Shown here piece after piece: positions 12,342-13,900 of a stretch of 13,900 bases of DNA (positions are counted from its first letter, which is position 1; each line of letters starts with the position of its first letter). Both the position numbers and the translations under genes were made by a program. This DNA comes from Deltaproteobacteria bacterium (GTDB lineage Bacteria > Desulfobacterota > Syntrophia > Syntrophales > UBA2210): positions 1 through 13,900 of the forward strand of contig DSBH01000230.1 of NCBI GenBank assembly GCA_011056825.1, in the 5' to 3' direction. The notes beneath the pieces are model-generated. The model did not search any database and had not been told where the DNA came from. It was given only the letters and a program-made list of their open reading frames with translations.

Positions 12342-13817
12342 GTGTTGTCGCGTTTTACCCGATGTTTCCGCCTCCGCTGGAAGAAGGACGGCGGCTACCG
12401 TGAACTGTTCGTCATAGCTCTGCCGCTGATCGCCAGTACCGCTACATGGTCGGTCCAGCATTTCGTGGACCGGATGTTTCTGGCCTGGTATTTGCCGGAC
12501 GCGGTGGCGGCCGCCATGCCGGCGGGACTGCTTTCATTCACTGTCAGCTGTATTTTCATCGGAACGGCAGGTTACGTGGGAACATTTACCGCCCAGTACT
12601 TCGGAGCCGGTATTCTCGAAAAATGTGGTCCCTCTCTGTGGCAGGGCCTGTACGTCGCCCTTATCGGCGGAACAGTGCAGCTCATGTTCATCCCCCCGGC
12701 CGGATTCCTGTTCGCGGTCGTCGGCCACGGACCGGATATCCGTGTCCTGGAACGTCTTTATTTCTCGATTCTCTGCGGCGGCGGCTATTTTATCATCGCC
12801 TCGTCGGCAATGGCCGGTTTTCTTTCAGGATTGGGCCGCACCCGCCCGGTCATGTGGGTAAACATCACGGCCACTGCCGTTAACCTTTTTCTCGACTGGC
12901 TCCTGATTTTCGGCAACTGGGGATTTCCTGAAATGGGAATAACGGGAGCAGGAGTCGCCACTGTCGCTGCGCTTGCGATCGGAACAATAATATACGGATT
13001 TATTATCGCCGGGCCCCGGTACCGAAAGAAATTCGCCACGTTGCGGGGATGGCGTTACGACCGTCCTCTTTTCCGTTCACTGGTCAGGTACGGGTTCCCC
13101 AGTGGAATACAGTTTTTTATCGACGTGGCGGGGTTTACCATTTTTTCCCTCCTGATGGGGCGTCTCGGAATGGAGGCACTGGCCGCCACCACCATCGCCT
13201 TCAACATCAGCACGCTGGCTTTCATGCCCATGATCGGTATAGGAATCGCCACGTCGGTCCTGGTGGCCCGCCGCCTGGGTGAAAACAGGCCGGACCTGGC
13301 CTCTGATTCCACCTGGTCGGCCTTTCACGTGACCTTTGGTTACATGGCCCTGCTGTCTCTACTGTATGTCACCCTGCCGGATCTCTTTATCATGCCGTTC
13401 GCCCGGACGTCCGACACCGCGACATTTGCCGCCATCGAACAATATACCATCTTCCTGCTCCGGTTCGTGGCGGTGTATTCACTGTTCGACACGATGAACA
13501 TTATTTTTTCATCGGCCCTGAAGGGAGCGGGGGATACCCGGTACATCATGATAGTGACGTTCGTCCTTTCCCTGCTCCTGCTCGTTGTACCCGCCTGGAC
13601 CGCAGCCGTCCTGTTTTCCGGGGGGTTGTACCTTCTGTGGACTATTGCATCTATCTATATCATGTCCACCGGCTGCATCTTTTTGTACCGGTTCCTCGGC
13701 GGCGCCTGGAAATCCATGCGCGTTATTGAAGAAGTACCTATCGTTGTTCCTCCGGCGGCGCCTGAAACGCCTCTGTCTGACCCGACTTTCGCCAATACGC
13801 CGAGGCGTCATGCGTAA
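12342..13817 (+). CDS. MATE-family multidrug/cation efflux transporter
   Basis: This is an integral inner-membrane antiporter that exports organic compounds using a Na+ or H+ gradient. The 491 residues hold two halves of hydrophobic segments (about 12 in total). The first half starts at YRELFVIALPLIAST; the second has the MATE hallmark SSALKGAGDTR near residue 395 and MAGFLSGLGRTRPVM as its counterpart in the first half. Start: GTG 12342 is preceded by AAGGAG with 6 nt spacing and is preferred; an open frame reaches back to a TTG at 12279 but has no ribosome-binding site there. The C-terminus has a Pro-rich cytoplasmic-looking tail of some 35 residues. It is divergent from the lipoprotein gene, with a regulator not visible. 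The substrate is unknown. Confidence 0.9.
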   Translation: MLSRFTRCFRLRWKKDGGYRELFVIALPLIASTATWSVQHFVDRMFLAWYLPDAVAAAMPAGLLSFTVSCIFIGTAGYVGTFTAQYFGAGILEKCGPSLWQGLYVALIGGTVQLMFIPPAGFLFAVVGHGPDIRVLERLYFSILCGGGYFIIASSAMAGFLSGLGRTRPVMWVNITATAVNLFLDWLLIFGNWGFPEMGITGAGVATVAALAIGTIIYGFIIAGPRYRKKFATLRGWRYDRPLFRSLVRYGFPSGIQFFIDVAGFTIFSLLMGRLGMEALAATTIAFNISTLAFMPMIGIGIATSVLVARRLGENRPDLASDSTWSAFHVTFGYMALLSLLYVTLPDLFIMPFARTSDTATFAAIEQYTIFLLRFVAVYSLFDTMNIIFSSALKGAGDTRYIMIVTFVLSLLLLVVPAWTAAVLFSGGLYLLWTIASIYIMSTGCIFLYRFLGGAWKSMRVIEEVPIVVPPAAPETPLSDPTFANTPRRHA

Positions 13818-13822
13818 CTATA

Positions 13823-13834
13823 CGTATTAATACG
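13823..13834. repeat. Perfect 12-bp AT-rich palindrome after the MATE gene
   Basis: CGTATTAATACG is a perfect dyad 6 bp after the MATE stop. It has no T-run after it and no loop, so it is not a terminator. It may be a protein-binding site or chance. Nothing else was recognised in 13818-13900. Confidence 0.3.
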
Positions 13835-13900
13835 CAATACAGCGATAAAAACGCGATTACATACTATGGGGGATTTGGCAGTTGAGGGCAGTCAGTAAGA

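Overview
The window reads as a chromosomal segment of a GC-moderate Gram-negative bacterium, most likely a deltaproteobacterium (Desulfobacterota, syntroph or sulfate-reducer type). This is inferred from the citramalate synthase resembling the Geobacter type, the archaeal-length LeuC, a bacterial deoxyhypusine-synthase-like protein and a lipoprotein with a signal-peptidase-II motif. No rRNA, tRNA, CRISPR array or insertion sequence was seen.

Left part (1-2181): a minus-strand pair made of a MarR-type regulator and a 4Fe-4S protein related to epoxyqueuosine reductase, the latter cut by the window edge. It diverges from a plus-strand haloalkane dehalogenase of subfamily I with an intact catalytic set. 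A short AT-rich palindrome in the shared upstream region is a good candidate operator. Middle-left (2182-5700): a crotonase, a deoxyhypusine-synthase-like enzyme, leuB (3-isopropylmalate dehydrogenase) and a small four-cysteine protein, all on plus, ending in a hairpin that overlaps the end of leuD.

Middle-right (5682-11340, minus): transcription runs cimA (citramalate synthase, entry to isoleucine), then leuA, leuC and leuD. Together with leuB, converging from the other side, this covers the leucine branch plus the first isoleucine step. Two regulatory leaders are not part of the obvious gene list. Upstream of cimA lie a TTGACA element, a ribosome-binding site, a 25-residue peptide with four isoleucine codons in a row (six in nine residues), mutually exclusive RNA pairings, and a strong intrinsic terminator just before the cimA ribosome-binding site. 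This is a textbook layout for ribosome-mediated attenuation by isoleucine. Upstream of leuA, inside the cimA-leuA gap, lie a TTGACA element, a ribosome-binding site, a 37-residue leucine-rich peptide, two interlocked 8-bp inverted repeats and another intrinsic terminator about 45 nt before the leuA start. This is a likely leucine-responsive leader, but its antiterminator is not obvious.

Right part (11371-13900): a minus-strand SPOR-NlpC/P60 cell-wall lipoprotein diverges from a plus-strand MATE-family efflux transporter. The last 80 bases hold no gene that I can see.
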